DNA of 64,000 nt, taken from positions 139,001 to 203,000 of the forward strand of contig NZ_AP028031.1 in the NCBI RefSeq assembly GCF_030296915.1. The letters are read 5' to 3'. The notes beneath the pieces are model-generated. The model saw only the letters and a list, made by a program, of their open reading frames with translations, searched no databases and was not told where the DNA came from. Below, piece by piece: positions 9,005-17,214 of this stretch. The position numbers and the translations under genes were made by a program. The DNA comes from Anaerostipes hadrus ATCC 29173 = JCM 17467. GTDB taxonomy: Bacteria; Bacillota; Clostridia; Lachnospirales; Lachnospiraceae. Every line of letters begins with the position of its first letter. Position 1 is the stretch's first letter.

Positions 9005-10352
9005 CGGAATATTCTTATGTACACTGCTTGGAACGATCTTATATCTTTTTTGGAAGGCTGTAGGACGTTTGATAGAACACAAGGGATATATTGATATCAA
9101 TTATCTGATATGGAAGATGGTATTATTGATGTTTGCCATACCAATCACGTTGATCTATGCAAATGGATTTGAGAAGAGTACTTATGTATTTGAAGTTACA
9201 GGTCCGATCAAGTGGGTCATTGGAATTTTGATGATCATCTGGCTGGTTGGAACGATCATTTTTACGATCAGATTTCTAGAGAAATACAGAGCAATAAGGA
9301 AGGATATTTTAAATGCAGATCCATGTGGCGATGAAATTCAAAGTATGGTAAAAAGCATATCAAAAAAGTTAGGGGTTCATAAAGAAATTCAAGTAGTGAT
9401 CTTAGAAAAAGCAGGCGGACCAATGTTATATGGAATTTTGAAACCAAGAATCATTCTGCCAAGAATTTATGCTCCGCAACAGCTAAATATGATATTTACA
9501 CATGAATTGATTCATTATAAACATCATGATCTTATTTGGAAACACTTGGCGAACATTATCTGTTGTATATACTGGTTTCAACCTGCGTTAAAGGATGTTT
9601 TTTATCAATTAGATCAATGGGGAGAAACATACTGTGACAGGACAGTATGTGAATATCTGCCAGATGTAAAGGGATATTTTTCTACGATCATAGATATTTC
9701 TATGGAAGAGATCAGATATGGAAGATATACAACAGCGGGGTTATATGAGAGTAAGGAAGTATTAAAGTTACGAATGGAACGAATGAAATCTTATCGACAA
9801 CAAAGAAGGTTGCGAAGAGGAATTTCTGTAAGTGTCTTATTTGGAATGATCATACTCAGTGCAACTACGGTATTTGCTTCAGGGATAGGATTTGTAAAGG
9901 CATACGATAAGATTGCAGATGAAACAAGAGAGGAAATCAATGTTGGAACGGAAGGTGATATAAAGGAAAAGAAAGCAAAGTATAGAATGTATGATAAAAC
10001 CAGAATCAAAAAGTGCATGATAAAAAATGAAAGATTAAAAGAGAATGATGGAAAACCATTTACATGGAAGATCAAGCCGAAAGAGAGAATAGAAACAAAA
10101 GAGGGATATTTAAACAAAGGAACTTATGTTGACATAGCTGCCTGCATGGGATTTGAAGAAGAACATCCAGAGACACATATAGCAATTGGAATTGTTGATG
10201 AGGATGGGGAGGAAACTTATATAGAGAATGGGGTAAATCTGGTAAGTGTCTTAAAGGTAAAAAAAGATGGACGATATCGAGTGTTTATAGAAAATCAAGG
10301 AACGAAAAAAGCAATAGCAGGGGGATATTATTGGGTAGAAACGGAGAAATAG
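8964..10352 (+). CDS. BlaR1-like M56 membrane metallopeptidase with unusual extracellular tail
   Basis: This 462-residue protein has four predicted membrane helices and an M56 zinc site, FTHELIHYKHHD, near residue 180. The ATG at 8964 follows AGAGGG and overlaps blaI, as is common for this pair. After the last membrane helix (about 283-305) comes an extracellular part of roughly 155 residues. This is not the penicillin-binding domain of BlaR1. Its end (VKKDGRYRVFIENQGTKKAI) resembles the end of the neighbouring secreted protein (10372-10815). The inferred role is to sense an unknown extracellular signal and relieve BlaI repression. Confidence 0.88.
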   Translation: MTLILMIIIIKIFSGIFLCTLLGTILYLFWKAVGRLIEHKGYIDINYLIWKMVLLMFAIPITLIYANGFEKSTYVFEVTGPIKWVIGILMIIWLVGTIIFTIRFLEKYRAIRKDILNADPCGDEIQSMVKSISKKLGVHKEIQVVILEKAGGPMLYGILKPRIILPRIYAPQQLNMIFTHELIHYKHHDLIWKHLANIICCIYWFQPALKDVFYQLDQWGETYCDRTVCEYLPDVKGYFSTIIDISMEEIRYGRYTTAGLYESKEVLKLRMERMKSYRQQRRLRRGISVSVLFGMIILSATTVFASGIGFVKAYDKIADETREEINVGTEGDIKEKKAKYRMYDKTRIKKCMIKNERLKENDGKPFTWKIKPKERIETKEGYLNKGTYVDIAACMGFEEEHPETHIAIGIVDEDGEETYIENGVNLVSVLKVKKDGRYRVFIENQGTKKAIAGGYYWVETEK

Positions 10353-10371
10353 TAGAGGGGAGAATGTGATT

Positions 10372-10815
10372 ATGAAGAAATTGTTAGTGATAATTTTGGG
10401 TTGTGTAATATGTATATGTAATTTAAATACTTCAGTAACTGCTATGGAAAATGAACAAGATGTTATTTTTTCACAAAATTGGATGATAGAAGATGGATAT
10501 ATAGAAGAAATAGTAGAAGAAATATTACCATTTTCTACAATAGTTAATATGAATTGGAAGGTTGGTGCGAAGACAGAAAAGAAAACCAAAACATTTTATA
10601 AAAAAGCAGGTAGTAAAATTACAGTAGATATAAAAGTTATTCCAAAGCAAAAAGTACGTATAGGGATAGTGGCAAAAGATATAGGTAGGATGTACGTAGA
10701 TACAACCAATACAGTAAAAAGGACATTTAATATAAAAAAAACAGGGGAATATAGTGTTTTTGTTACAAATAAATCCGACAATGCAATATATGCAGTTGGA
10801 AGTTATACAAAATAA
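10372..10815 (+). CDS. Secreted protein related to the M56 sensor's outer domain
   Basis: A 147-residue product from ATG 10372, chosen because GAGGGGAG lies 9 bases upstream and a normal signal peptide follows (MKKLLVIILGCVICICNL, cleavage near TAMEN). The C-terminal two thirds are beta-rich. The end, FNIKKTGEYSVFVTNKSDNA, parallels the end of the preceding M56 protein: both have an alternating strand, Gly-Tyr/Arg, VF, an Asn, then a closing Ala-Gly-Tyr segment. The preceding WKVGAKTEKKTKTFYKKAGS likewise matches WKIKPKERIETKEGYLNKGT in pattern. I see no enzyme motif. It could be a ligand, decoy or target of the sensor. Confidence 0.7.
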   Translation: MKKLLVIILGCVICICNLNTSVTAMENEQDVIFSQNWMIEDGYIEEIVEEILPFSTIVNMNWKVGAKTEKKTKTFYKKAGSKITVDIKVIPKQKVRIGIVAKDIGRMYVDTTNTVKRTFNIKKTGEYSVFVTNKSDNAIYAVGSYTK

Positions 10816-10974
10816 TAAAGGAAAGGAGGAGAAAAATAATAGCAAGAGTTCATGTAATATATTGGGTGGAGCCAGTGTTCATAAAAGAGCATCGTATCAT
10901 ATGAATTTTTATATTATTGCAAATGGTAACTAGAAACGGTAACTAATGATTTGTATGATATAGGAGGTATAGTC
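10816..10974 (+). other. Gene-poor stretch, possibly a dead small gene
   Basis: A very strong ribosome site (AAAGGAGGAGA at 10822-10832) is followed by AATAATAGC with no start codon in place. A short open frame runs from there (beginning ARVHVIYWVEPV) and stops after about 20 codons. It may be a small gene whose ATG was lost, or an untranslated leader. I recognise nothing else. Confidence 0.3.
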
Positions 10975-11369
10975 ATGAGAAGTTTAAAAGAATAACCGCA
11001 GCGATAGCAATAATTTGCAGGGTTTGTAATTCTAATGATAATACGGGAAGTAAAGTTAGAAAAGCTAATAGCGCTTACTATCCAGAAGTTGAATGTGGAT
11101 ATATAAAATATTCAGGAGTAAAGTATTTGTATAAAGAGGGGTTAAAAAAGACAAAAGTTGCAACAACAGCAATTTCTCTAATGATATCAGCAGTACCTGG
11201 ATGTGGATGGGGGCTTTCAGCAGTTTCCTTGGCATCATCCTATGGAGGATATTCAGCTTTAGAGAAGGCGGTTCATAAAGCTTATTATAAAAAGAAAGGA
11301 ATAAAAGTATATTATAAAATTCATAAATCAGTAATGAGTATGAATAAAGTAAGATATGTTGTTGGTTAA
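10975..11369 (+). pseudogene. Frameshifted small secreted peptide gene
   Basis: An ideal start (ATAGGAGG, then ATG 10975) reads only MRSLKE before a stop. One base later, the other frame is open from 10975 to 11369 and would give a signal peptide (KFKRITAAIAIICRVC). A mature part of about 100 residues follows, with a Gly/Ala-rich hydrophobic segment (TTAISLMISAVPGCGWGLSA) and a basic tail rich in Tyr and Lys (KAYYKKKGIKVYYKIHKS). A single lost base near 10978-10982 explains it. A 242-base remainder could start at TTG 11127 but would lack the signal. The pattern resembles small exported peptides or bacteriocins, but I recognise no family. Confidence 0.65.
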
Positions 11370-11386
11370 GAGAAAGGAGCAAAAGG

Positions 11387-11593
11387 ATGAAAAAAAAATT
11401 GCGATTAAAAACATTTCGTAAAAATATAATTCAATTGGTAATATTTCTAGGAATTGTTACCGTTTTAAGTAGCTCACAAAAATATATTCCGTATACAAGA
11501 CAAGAAATTATAGTGCAGGATATAGTTCTATTTTTATTGTATTTGGTTTTGAGTATTGTAATTGATATAATCAATGAGAAAAAACAAGGCTAG
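11387..11593 (+). CDS. Small two-helix membrane protein
   Basis: A 68-residue protein with a very basic N-terminus (MKKKLRLKTFRKN) and two hydrophobic helices (about residues 14-29 and 42-60), joined by a short loop. A good AAAGGAG site sits before it, and it follows the frameshifted peptide gene by 17 bases. Small two-helix proteins next to exported peptides often give self-immunity, but nothing here proves that. No family recognised. Confidence 0.6.
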   Translation: MKKKLRLKTFRKNIIQLVIFLGIVTVLSSSQKYIPYTRQEIIVQDIVLFLLYLVLSIVIDIINEKKQG

Positions 11594-11629
11594 TTGATTT
11601 AAGAATATGAAAAATAGGAGCAATTTGAT

Positions 11630-12670
11630 ATGAAGAAAAAACGAAGCATAATTCTAATAAGTATTCTAATCATTGTATCGGCTGTCATATATTTTTACAA
11701 ACCACAACAAAATAATTCCTATCAACTTGGAGTCATTATCTCAATAGGGAATAAAGATAAAAGCAATATTTTATATTATAATGATCAACTTCAAAAAACA
11801 GGACAAAAGAAGTTGAAGATCGGAAACATTGCGAGTCAGTATGATATTCCAAAGACAGTGAATGATAAAGTGTATATGATCCCAAAAGGAGTTCCATATG
11901 TAAATGAGCGGGAAGAAGTAATGGAGCTTGATCATAATACACAAAAAATAAAGTTATATAAAATAGGACGGCCGGGACTTTTTGCTTTTGATGAGAAGGA
12001 TGGTGATATCTATACAACAAACTGGCTAAACGGTGTATCGACTCTGACAAAATATAACGAAGAGACGGGGAAGATACAGCGATATGAGGAACCTGTTGGA
12101 ATGTTTGGATATTTACATTGTGCAGGGAATTATATTTATGTAGAAAAACAGGTCGATCAGGAAGAAGGAACGATTAATTATTTAATGAAGATTGATCGCA
12201 AAACATTAAAGAAGGTAAAAGAAATAAAGGTAAATCACAGCGAAGATGAATCCGTGTTTTTCTATTCAGATGATAAAAATCTCTATTTTTCTTCAGGAAA
12301 TACAGATAAAATCTTGTATCAGATGGATTTAAAAAAAGACAAGATCAGCAAGCTCAAATTAAAAGAAATAAATCCACAGCAAATTTTACCGTATAAAAAT
12401 AAATTGTTTGTTACACACTGTGATCTAACCAGTGGAATGGGAAAAGCAATTTCATTGTTAAACCCACAAACAGGAGAAAGCAAAGTTTATAAATTCAAGC
12501 ATAATGTAATTCAATGTCAAACAAAAGAGGGCTATTTGTATATACTAAGTAATGATAGTATCTATAAATATAAATTTGATGGAGAAAAAATGCATTTAGA
12601 AGCAAGCAGTAAAATCTCTTTCAAAGGATCTTGGAAGGATGGATATATCAGTAGCTTTTTTCTGAGATAG
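11630..12670 (+). CDS. Membrane-anchored beta-propeller-like protein
   Basis: A 346-residue protein with one N-terminal helix (SIILISILIIVSAVIYFY) and an extracellular remainder made of repeated beta-rich units. Examples are KVYMIPKGVPYVNEREEVME, GDIYTTNWLNGVSTLTKYNE, NYIYVEKQVD, KNLYFSSGNTDKILYQMD and GYLYILSNDSIYKY. The repeated aromatic strand followed by D/N and a turn is the look of a six- or seven-bladed propeller (TolB/YVTN-like). No catalytic motif is seen. It closes the small secreted-protein cluster and ends before a strong terminator. Function unknown. Confidence 0.7.
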   Translation: MKKKRSIILISILIIVSAVIYFYKPQQNNSYQLGVIISIGNKDKSNILYYNDQLQKTGQKKLKIGNIASQYDIPKTVNDKVYMIPKGVPYVNEREEVMELDHNTQKIKLYKIGRPGLFAFDEKDGDIYTTNWLNGVSTLTKYNEETGKIQRYEEPVGMFGYLHCAGNYIYVEKQVDQEEGTINYLMKIDRKTLKKVKEIKVNHSEDESVFFYSDDKNLYFSSGNTDKILYQMDLKKDKISKLKLKEINPQQILPYKNKLFVTHCDLTSGMGKAISLLNPQTGESKVYKFKHNVIQCQTKEGYLYILSNDSIYKYKFDGEKMHLEASSKISFKGSWKDGYISSFFLR

Positions 12671-12718
12671 TATGTTATCATAGATGATTGAATTTTTTGA
12701 AATGATTACGAGAAATGA

Positions 12719-12767
12719 GGATATGAGCGTGAAAGTGAATTCACACTCATATCCTTATTTTTGTTTT
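12719..12767 (+). terminator. Rho-independent terminator
   Basis: GGATATGAGCGTGAA pairs with TTCACACTCATATCC around a short loop and is followed by TTATTTTTGTTTT. It ends the 8.6-12.7 kb cluster. Confidence 0.85.
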
Positions 12768-12877
12768 ACAAATAAGAATTTAAAATATATGGAATAAAAT
12801 GTAAAAACATATTGTAAATAAATGTATAATAATGTAAAATAAATCCATGTAAATAAAAGAAACATAAGGAGATACAT

Positions 12878-13831
12878 ATGACAGAAAAGCTAAAAAATAA
12901 AATCAATGATGAACAATTAAAGATCAGAGCGATTAGTGATGAAAAAATAACAGTAAAACTAACAAACAATTATGCATTTCAAAAAATATTTAAAAATACT
13001 AAAATTGTAAAAGGATTTCCAATGGCATTGCTGGATTTAAAAGAATATGAAATCAAAAAAATTGAAATTACAGATCCATTTACACTGGGAGAAAATGATG
13101 AAGAAAAAGAAGGAATTCTGGACATCAAATTGATTTTAAATCAAAACAGAAAGATTAACATTGAAATGCAAAACACCTATCAAGATGATTGGACAGAGAG
13201 AAGCCTTTTTTATAATTGTCGAATGTTTACAGATGGATTAAAAAAAGGACATCCTTATGGAGAAATTCCACCATGTATTCATGTTGGTATTTTAAATTTT
13301 AATCAAATGATAAGTCCGAATTATTACCATAAATTTAGTCTGATGGATGAAAAAACCAAAGAGATATATAGTAGAAAATTTCAATTTCATATGATAGAAT
13401 TGAAGAAACTAAAGTACGTAAAAGAGAAACAAAAGAAAAAACCATTATATCGATGGGCAAAGTTGATAGCTGCACAGACATGGGAAGAATTGGAACAGGA
13501 ATCAAAAGGTAATAAGTATATGGAAAGGGCGCTGGAAGAGATGATAAAGATCAGTCAGGATGAGAGGGAAAGATATTTGTATCTGAGAGAAGAGATGGCA
13601 GAGAGTGACAGAGCAAGTCAGATACAAAGTGCACAGAGGATTGGACGTAAGGAAGGAGAAATATTAAAATTAATTTCATTAGTTCAAAAGAAAATTTTGA
13701 AAAATAAAACTTTGCCACAGATTGCAGAAGAATCAGAAGAAGATACGATAGTAATTGAACCTATTTATACATTAATAAAAGAGAATCCAGAGGCAGAGAA
13801 AGAAGAAATCTACAAAATGTTGAATTTGTAA
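12878..13831 (+). CDS. Rpn family PD-(D/E)XK nuclease / transposase-like protein
   Basis: A 317-residue protein of the Rpn/PDDEXK_2 group (often annotated as transposase family protein), whose tested members promote RecA-independent recombination. The nuclease motif is ILDIKLILNQNRKINIEMQN at about residues 86-105, giving D-x(n)-E-x-Q. The N-terminal TNNYAFQKIFKN segment and DDWTERSLFYNCRMF are family hallmarks. The C-terminal part is a charged helix (RKEGEILKLISLVQKKILKN). A paralogue at 42052-43002 is alike along its whole length. The gene stands alone after AAGGAG. Confidence 0.88.
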   Translation: MTEKLKNKINDEQLKIRAISDEKITVKLTNNYAFQKIFKNTKIVKGFPMALLDLKEYEIKKIEITDPFTLGENDEEKEGILDIKLILNQNRKINIEMQNTYQDDWTERSLFYNCRMFTDGLKKGHPYGEIPPCIHVGILNFNQMISPNYYHKFSLMDEKTKEIYSRKFQFHMIELKKLKYVKEKQKKKPLYRWAKLIAAQTWEELEQESKGNKYMERALEEMIKISQDERERYLYLREEMAESDRASQIQSAQRIGRKEGEILKLISLVQKKILKNKTLPQIAEESEEDTIVIEPIYTLIKENPEAEKEEIYKMLNL

Positions 13832-13878
13832 GGAGTTTAACAATCGTTTGTTGACACATAAAAATAACAACACCAGTC

Positions 13879-13937
13879 TTGACATCCAATCATCGTTTGC
13901 ATATAATAAAACCAATAGAAATAGTAGGAAATACAAA
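13879..13937 (+). promoter_or_regulatory. tcdA-azlCD promoter with a sulfur-gene motif
   Basis: TTGACA (13879-13884), 17 bases, TATAAT (13902-13907) is a perfect consensus promoter. Just downstream (13912-13937) lies CCAATAGAAATAGTAGGAAA followed by TAC. A closely similar block follows the cysK promoter (18157-18180). The shared TAGGAAATA core recalls sites of the CymR-type cysteine regulators, but this link is my inference. Confidence 0.8.
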
Positions 13938-13943
13938 AATACC

Positions 13944-13994
13944 AGCGGAAGCGCAGCATAACAAGAATAGAAATGCTAAGCATCCGCTTTTTTA
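13944..13994 (+). terminator. Leader terminator/attenuator upstream of tcdA
   Basis: AGCGGAAGCGCAGCAT pairs with ATGCTAAGCATCCGCT and is followed by six T, between a consensus promoter and the tcdA ribosome site. It has the form of an intrinsic terminator inside the leader, so readthrough may be controlled. No antiterminator or riboswitch aptamer is obvious in the 35-base region before it. Confidence 0.7.
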
Positions 13995-14016
13995 TTCTAA
14001 ATAAAAGGAGAAAGAA

Positions 14017-14772
14017 ATGTTAAATCAGTTTTCAAGAACAGAACTATTACTTGGAAAAGAAGCACTCGATAAATTAGCTGGCAGCAGAGTTGCTGTCTTT
14101 GGAATCGGTGGTGTTGGTGGATATGTATGCGAAGCCTTAGTACGAAGCGGTGTCGGTGAATTCGACCTTGTTGACGATGATAAAGTCTGCTTAACAAACC
14201 TAAACCGCCAGATCATCGCAACAAGAAAAACAATCGGAAAATACAAAGTAGAAGTGATGAGAGACCGTATTTTAGAGATCAACCCAGATGCGAAAGTCAA
14301 CGTTCATAAATGTTTCTTCTTACCAGAGAATGCCGATGAATTTCCATTTGAGGAATATGACTACATCGTTGATGCCGTTGACACAGTGACAGCAAAGATC
14401 TCATTAGTTATGGCAGCAAAGGAAAAGAATGTACCGATCATCAGCAGTATGGGAGCTGGAAATAAATTAGATCCAAGCCAGTTTAAAGTGGCAGATATCT
14501 ATAAGACAAAAGTATGTCCTCTTGCAAAGGTTATGCGAAGAGAGTTAAAGAAGAGAAGAGTTAAGAAATTAAAAGTTGTATATTCAGAAGAAATGCCGAT
14601 CAAACCAAAAGATGATATGGCAAACAGCTGCAGAACAAACTGTATCTGCCCTCCAGGAGCACAGCACAAATGTACAGAAAAAAGAGCGATTCCAGGCAGT
14701 ACAGCATTTGTACCATCTGTCGCAGGACTGATCATCGCAGGGGAAGTAGTGAAGGATTTATGCAAGGCGTAA
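14017..14772 (+). CDS. tcdA: tRNA threonylcarbamoyladenosine dehydratase-like ThiF/E1 protein
   Basis: A 251-residue E1-like adenylating enzyme. The nucleotide site GIGGVGGYVCEALVRSGVG is near residues 29-47, and the LTNLNRQI motif follows at about 60. The segment KVCPLAKVMRRELKKRRVKK is characteristic of TcdA (CsdL/YgdL), which cyclises t6A37 in tRNA with ATP. The C-terminal part holds C-x3-C (CRTNCICPPG) and further Cys. An upstream promoter and leader hairpin control it. It overlaps azlC by 13 bases. Placement with sulfur genes fits, since TcdA proteins usually work with a cysteine desulfurase. Confidence 0.87.
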   Translation: MLNQFSRTELLLGKEALDKLAGSRVAVFGIGGVGGYVCEALVRSGVGEFDLVDDDKVCLTNLNRQIIATRKTIGKYKVEVMRDRILEINPDAKVNVHKCFFLPENADEFPFEEYDYIVDAVDTVTAKISLVMAAKEKNVPIISSMGAGNKLDPSQFKVADIYKTKVCPLAKVMRRELKKRRVKKLKVVYSEEMPIKPKDDMANSCRTNCICPPGAQHKCTEKRAIPGSTAFVPSVAGLIIAGEVVKDLCKA

Positions 14773-15446
14773 AAAGTGTAACAAAACAAGCATTTATGAA
14801 ATCCATACCGATCATGTGCAGCTATATATTTGTCAGTATGGCATATGGAATGATGATGGAGAATGCAGGATTTGCGTGGTATTATTCGCTTCTTACAAGC
14901 CTTACCGTGTATACAGGAGCTTTTCAGTTTGTCCTGATTACATTTTTAAGCAGTGGGGCATCCATCGTCACGATCGCAGTGACAGCTTTGTTGATGAACA
15001 GCAGACAGAGTTTCTACAGCCTTTCATTTTTGGAGACATTCCGCAAGATGGGAAGAAAGAAACTTTATATGATCCATACGATGACAGATGAGACATATGC
15101 AGTAAACTGCACAATCGAAGACAAAGATGAAAACAGCAGAAAAGAGATGTTTCTCGTTGCATTCTTCAGCAGATGTTACTGGATGTTTGGAGCAGTGATG
15201 GGCGGTCTGATCGGGCAGTTGATTCCGTTTGAACTTAAAGGAATCGATTTTTGTATGACTGCATTGTTTATCATCATTTTTATCGATCAATGGGAGAAAG
15301 CGGACAAGCATTTTCCAGCGGTCACAGGAATTCTGATCGCAATTATCGCATTACTGATCTTTGGACAGACCGCATTTATGCTGCCAGCATTGGTGATCGT
15401 TTCAGGAGTTTTAATCTTTTGGAATAGTGAACAACAGGAAGTTTAG
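14760..15446 (+). CDS. azlC: AzlC family branched-chain amino acid exporter, large subunit
   Basis: A 228-residue polytopic protein of the AzlC family, which with AzlD exports branched-chain amino acids (and methionine in some species). I chose ATG 14760 (MQGVKSVTKQAFMKSIPIMC), overlapping tcdA; ATG 14796 is an alternative. Family features are SYIFVSMAYGMMMENAGF and the TALLMNSRQSFYSLSFLE segment near residue 75. The next gene is its AzlD partner, 17 bases away. Confidence 0.88.
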   Translation: MQGVKSVTKQAFMKSIPIMCSYIFVSMAYGMMMENAGFAWYYSLLTSLTVYTGAFQFVLITFLSSGASIVTIAVTALLMNSRQSFYSLSFLETFRKMGRKKLYMIHTMTDETYAVNCTIEDKDENSRKEMFLVAFFSRCYWMFGAVMGGLIGQLIPFELKGIDFCMTALFIIIFIDQWEKADKHFPAVTGILIAIIALLIFGQTAFMLPALVIVSGVLIFWNSEQQEV

Positions 15447-15463
15447 ACAGAAAGGGGAAAATA

Positions 15464-15802
15464 ATGAACACAAAAATGGCATTGATCGCGATTTTCGTTT
15501 CCGCCGTGATTACATTTGCACTTCGAGCCCTCCCTTTTCTTGTATTTCAGGAAGGAAAAGAGCTTCCAGATCAGATCAAACGATTAGGAATGGTGTTGCC
15601 ATCTTCGATCATGGCAGTACTGATCGTGTATTGCCTGAAAGATGTCGGAGATGACTTTATGGCAGATGGCTTATGGAAACTGATCGCAGCAGCAATTACT
15701 GCAGTCAGTTACAAATGGAAACATAATACGCTGATCAGCATTTTACTTGGAACAGTGAGTTATATGCTGTTCTTACATTTTTTTTGGATAGAACAGATTT
15801 GA
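15464..15802 (+). CDS. azlD: AzlD family branched-chain amino acid exporter, small subunit
   Basis: A 112-residue membrane protein with about four helices. The FALRALPFLVFQ segment at residues 19-30 and SSIMAVLIVYCLKD near 48 are typical of AzlD. It is preceded by AAAGGGGAA and lies directly after azlC. Together they should form an efflux permease in the cytoplasmic membrane. Confidence 0.88.
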   Translation: MNTKMALIAIFVSAVITFALRALPFLVFQEGKELPDQIKRLGMVLPSSIMAVLIVYCLKDVGDDFMADGLWKLIAAAITAVSYKWKHNTLISILLGTVSYMLFLHFFWIEQI

Positions 15803-15838
15803 GATAGAATAAAACATAGGATGAAACAGGAGATATAT

Positions 15839-16996
15839 ATGGCAAGAGAAATAGAGACAAAATGTATTCATTTAGAAGAGGAAGAAAATTCGATCAACCA
15901 CTATGGTGCGATCAGTTACCCAATCTATCAGTCAGCAACATACGCACATCCAGGAGTCGGACAAAGCACAGGTTATGATTACAGCCGTCTGCAGAATCCA
16001 ACGAGAGAACATCTGGAGAAAACAGTGGCTTCTCTGGAAAATGGAATCGATGCATTGGCATTTTCCTCAGGAATGGCAGCGATCACGTTGATGATGGAAT
16101 TATTCAAACCGGGCGATCATCTGATCGTGGATGCAGATTTGTATGGTGGCAGCATCCGTCTATTTAATCACGTATCTGAGAAAAACGGAATCGAATTTTC
16201 CAGTGTGGACTGTCACAAGGAAAATGTTGCAGCATATATCAGAGAAAACACAAAAGCAGTTTATATCGAGACACCAACCAACCCAATGATGAATGTCACA
16301 GATATCAAAGCATTAGCTGAGATCACAAAGAAACATAACATCCTTCTAATTGTTGACAATACATTTTTATCTCCATATTTCCAGAATCCATTAGATCTCG
16401 GAGCAGATATTGTTGTACACAGCGGAACAAAATACCTTGGAGGTCATAACGATACACTGGCTGGATTCTTAGTTACAAACAGAGAAGATATCAGCGAAAG
16501 ATTTCGCTTCCTGATCAAGACAACAGGAGCCGGATTAGCACCATTTGACTGTTTCCTGATCCAGAGAGGGATCAAAACTTTAGGAGTCCGTATGGACCGT
16601 GCACAGGAAAATGCGATCGAGATCGCAAAATGGTTAAAAGAACAGGATATCGTAAAGAAAGTTGTTTATCCAGGATTCAAAGAACATCCAGGATACGAGA
16701 TCATGAAAAAACAGGCAAGAGGATTTGGAGCAATGCTTACATTTGAACTTACGAAGAAAGAATATGCGATCAATATCCTTGAAAAAGTAAGAATGATCAA
16801 ATATGCAGAAAGTCTTGGTGGGGTGGAAACACTGATCACATATCCAATGACACAGACACATGCAGACGTTCCAGAACATATCCGCAAACAAAACGGGATC
16901 ACGGATTGTGTGTTAAGAATGTCTGTCGGAATTGAGAATGTCAAAGATTTATTAAATGAACTGGAAGAGGTATTTGCAGAAGTACGAGGTGAATAA
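15839..16996 (+). CDS. Cys/Met metabolism PLP enzyme (cystathionine gamma-lyase/synthase or methionine gamma-lyase type)
   Basis: A 385-residue PLP enzyme of the trans-sulfuration family. The start at 15839 (MAREIETKCIH) follows AGGAGATAT; an upstream ATG at 15821 is less likely. The PLP lysine is in VHSGTKYLGGHND near residue 197. The substrate-site tyrosine lies in GYDYSRLQNPTR (about 47-58), and IETPTNPMMNVTDI precedes VDNTF. Members cleave or form cystathionine, homocysteine or methionine; the precise reaction cannot be read by eye. The neighbours azlCD and cysK support a role in cysteine/methionine supply. Confidence 0.87.
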   Translation: MAREIETKCIHLEEEENSINHYGAISYPIYQSATYAHPGVGQSTGYDYSRLQNPTREHLEKTVASLENGIDALAFSSGMAAITLMMELFKPGDHLIVDADLYGGSIRLFNHVSEKNGIEFSSVDCHKENVAAYIRENTKAVYIETPTNPMMNVTDIKALAEITKKHNILLIVDNTFLSPYFQNPLDLGADIVVHSGTKYLGGHNDTLAGFLVTNREDISERFRFLIKTTGAGLAPFDCFLIQRGIKTLGVRMDRAQENAIEIAKWLKEQDIVKKVVYPGFKEHPGYEIMKKQARGFGAMLTFELTKKEYAINILEKVRMIKYAESLGGVETLITYPMTQTHADVPEHIRKQNGITDCVLRMSVGIENVKDLLNELEEVFAEVRGE

Positions 16997-17022
16997 ACTT
17001 TTGAAAAGGAGTGATTTGAAAA

Positions 17023-17073
17023 ATGATGCAGAAGATTCAAAAATTTGGAGGTGCGATGTTACAATTAAAATAA
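17023..17073 (+). pseudogene. Stub of a PTS EIIC gene
   Basis: A good ribosome site (AAAAGGAGTGA) and two ATG codons lead into a 16-codon frame, MMQKIQKFGGAMLQLK. The first 12 residues match the start of glucose/alpha-glucoside PTS EIIC proteins (QKIQKFGGAM, normally followed by FTPVLLF). The rest is missing. The inferred event is a large internal deletion of a PTS permease gene, leaving its translation start. Confidence 0.5.
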
Positions 17074-17106
17074 TTGTTATCTGATTTCTAAATATATAAA
17101 ATTCAT

Positions 17107-17150
17107 AAGTCCCAGAAAAAGTACAAAGTTTTGTTCTGGGACTTATTTAG
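17107..17150 (+). terminator. Hairpin, probable weak terminator
   Basis: AAGTCCCAGAA pairs exactly with TTCTGGGACTT across a 16-base loop, followed by ATTTAGTTT. It sits between the PTS stub and the HAD gene. Confidence 0.5.
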
Positions 17151-17214
17151 TTTGAAAGAATATGTTAAATTGGTAGAAAATAATATTTATGAACAAAATC
17201 AAGGGAGAAACGTT

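Noticed and set aside
8612..10352. A beta-lactam resistance operon (blaI-blaR1).
   Set aside because: The M56 protein lacks a penicillin-binding domain and no beta-lactamase is present nearby.
10846..10920. A lactococcin-like bacteriocin fragment.
   Set aside because: Short Gly/His-containing translations look suggestive, but there is no start codon and no convincing match to the family pattern.
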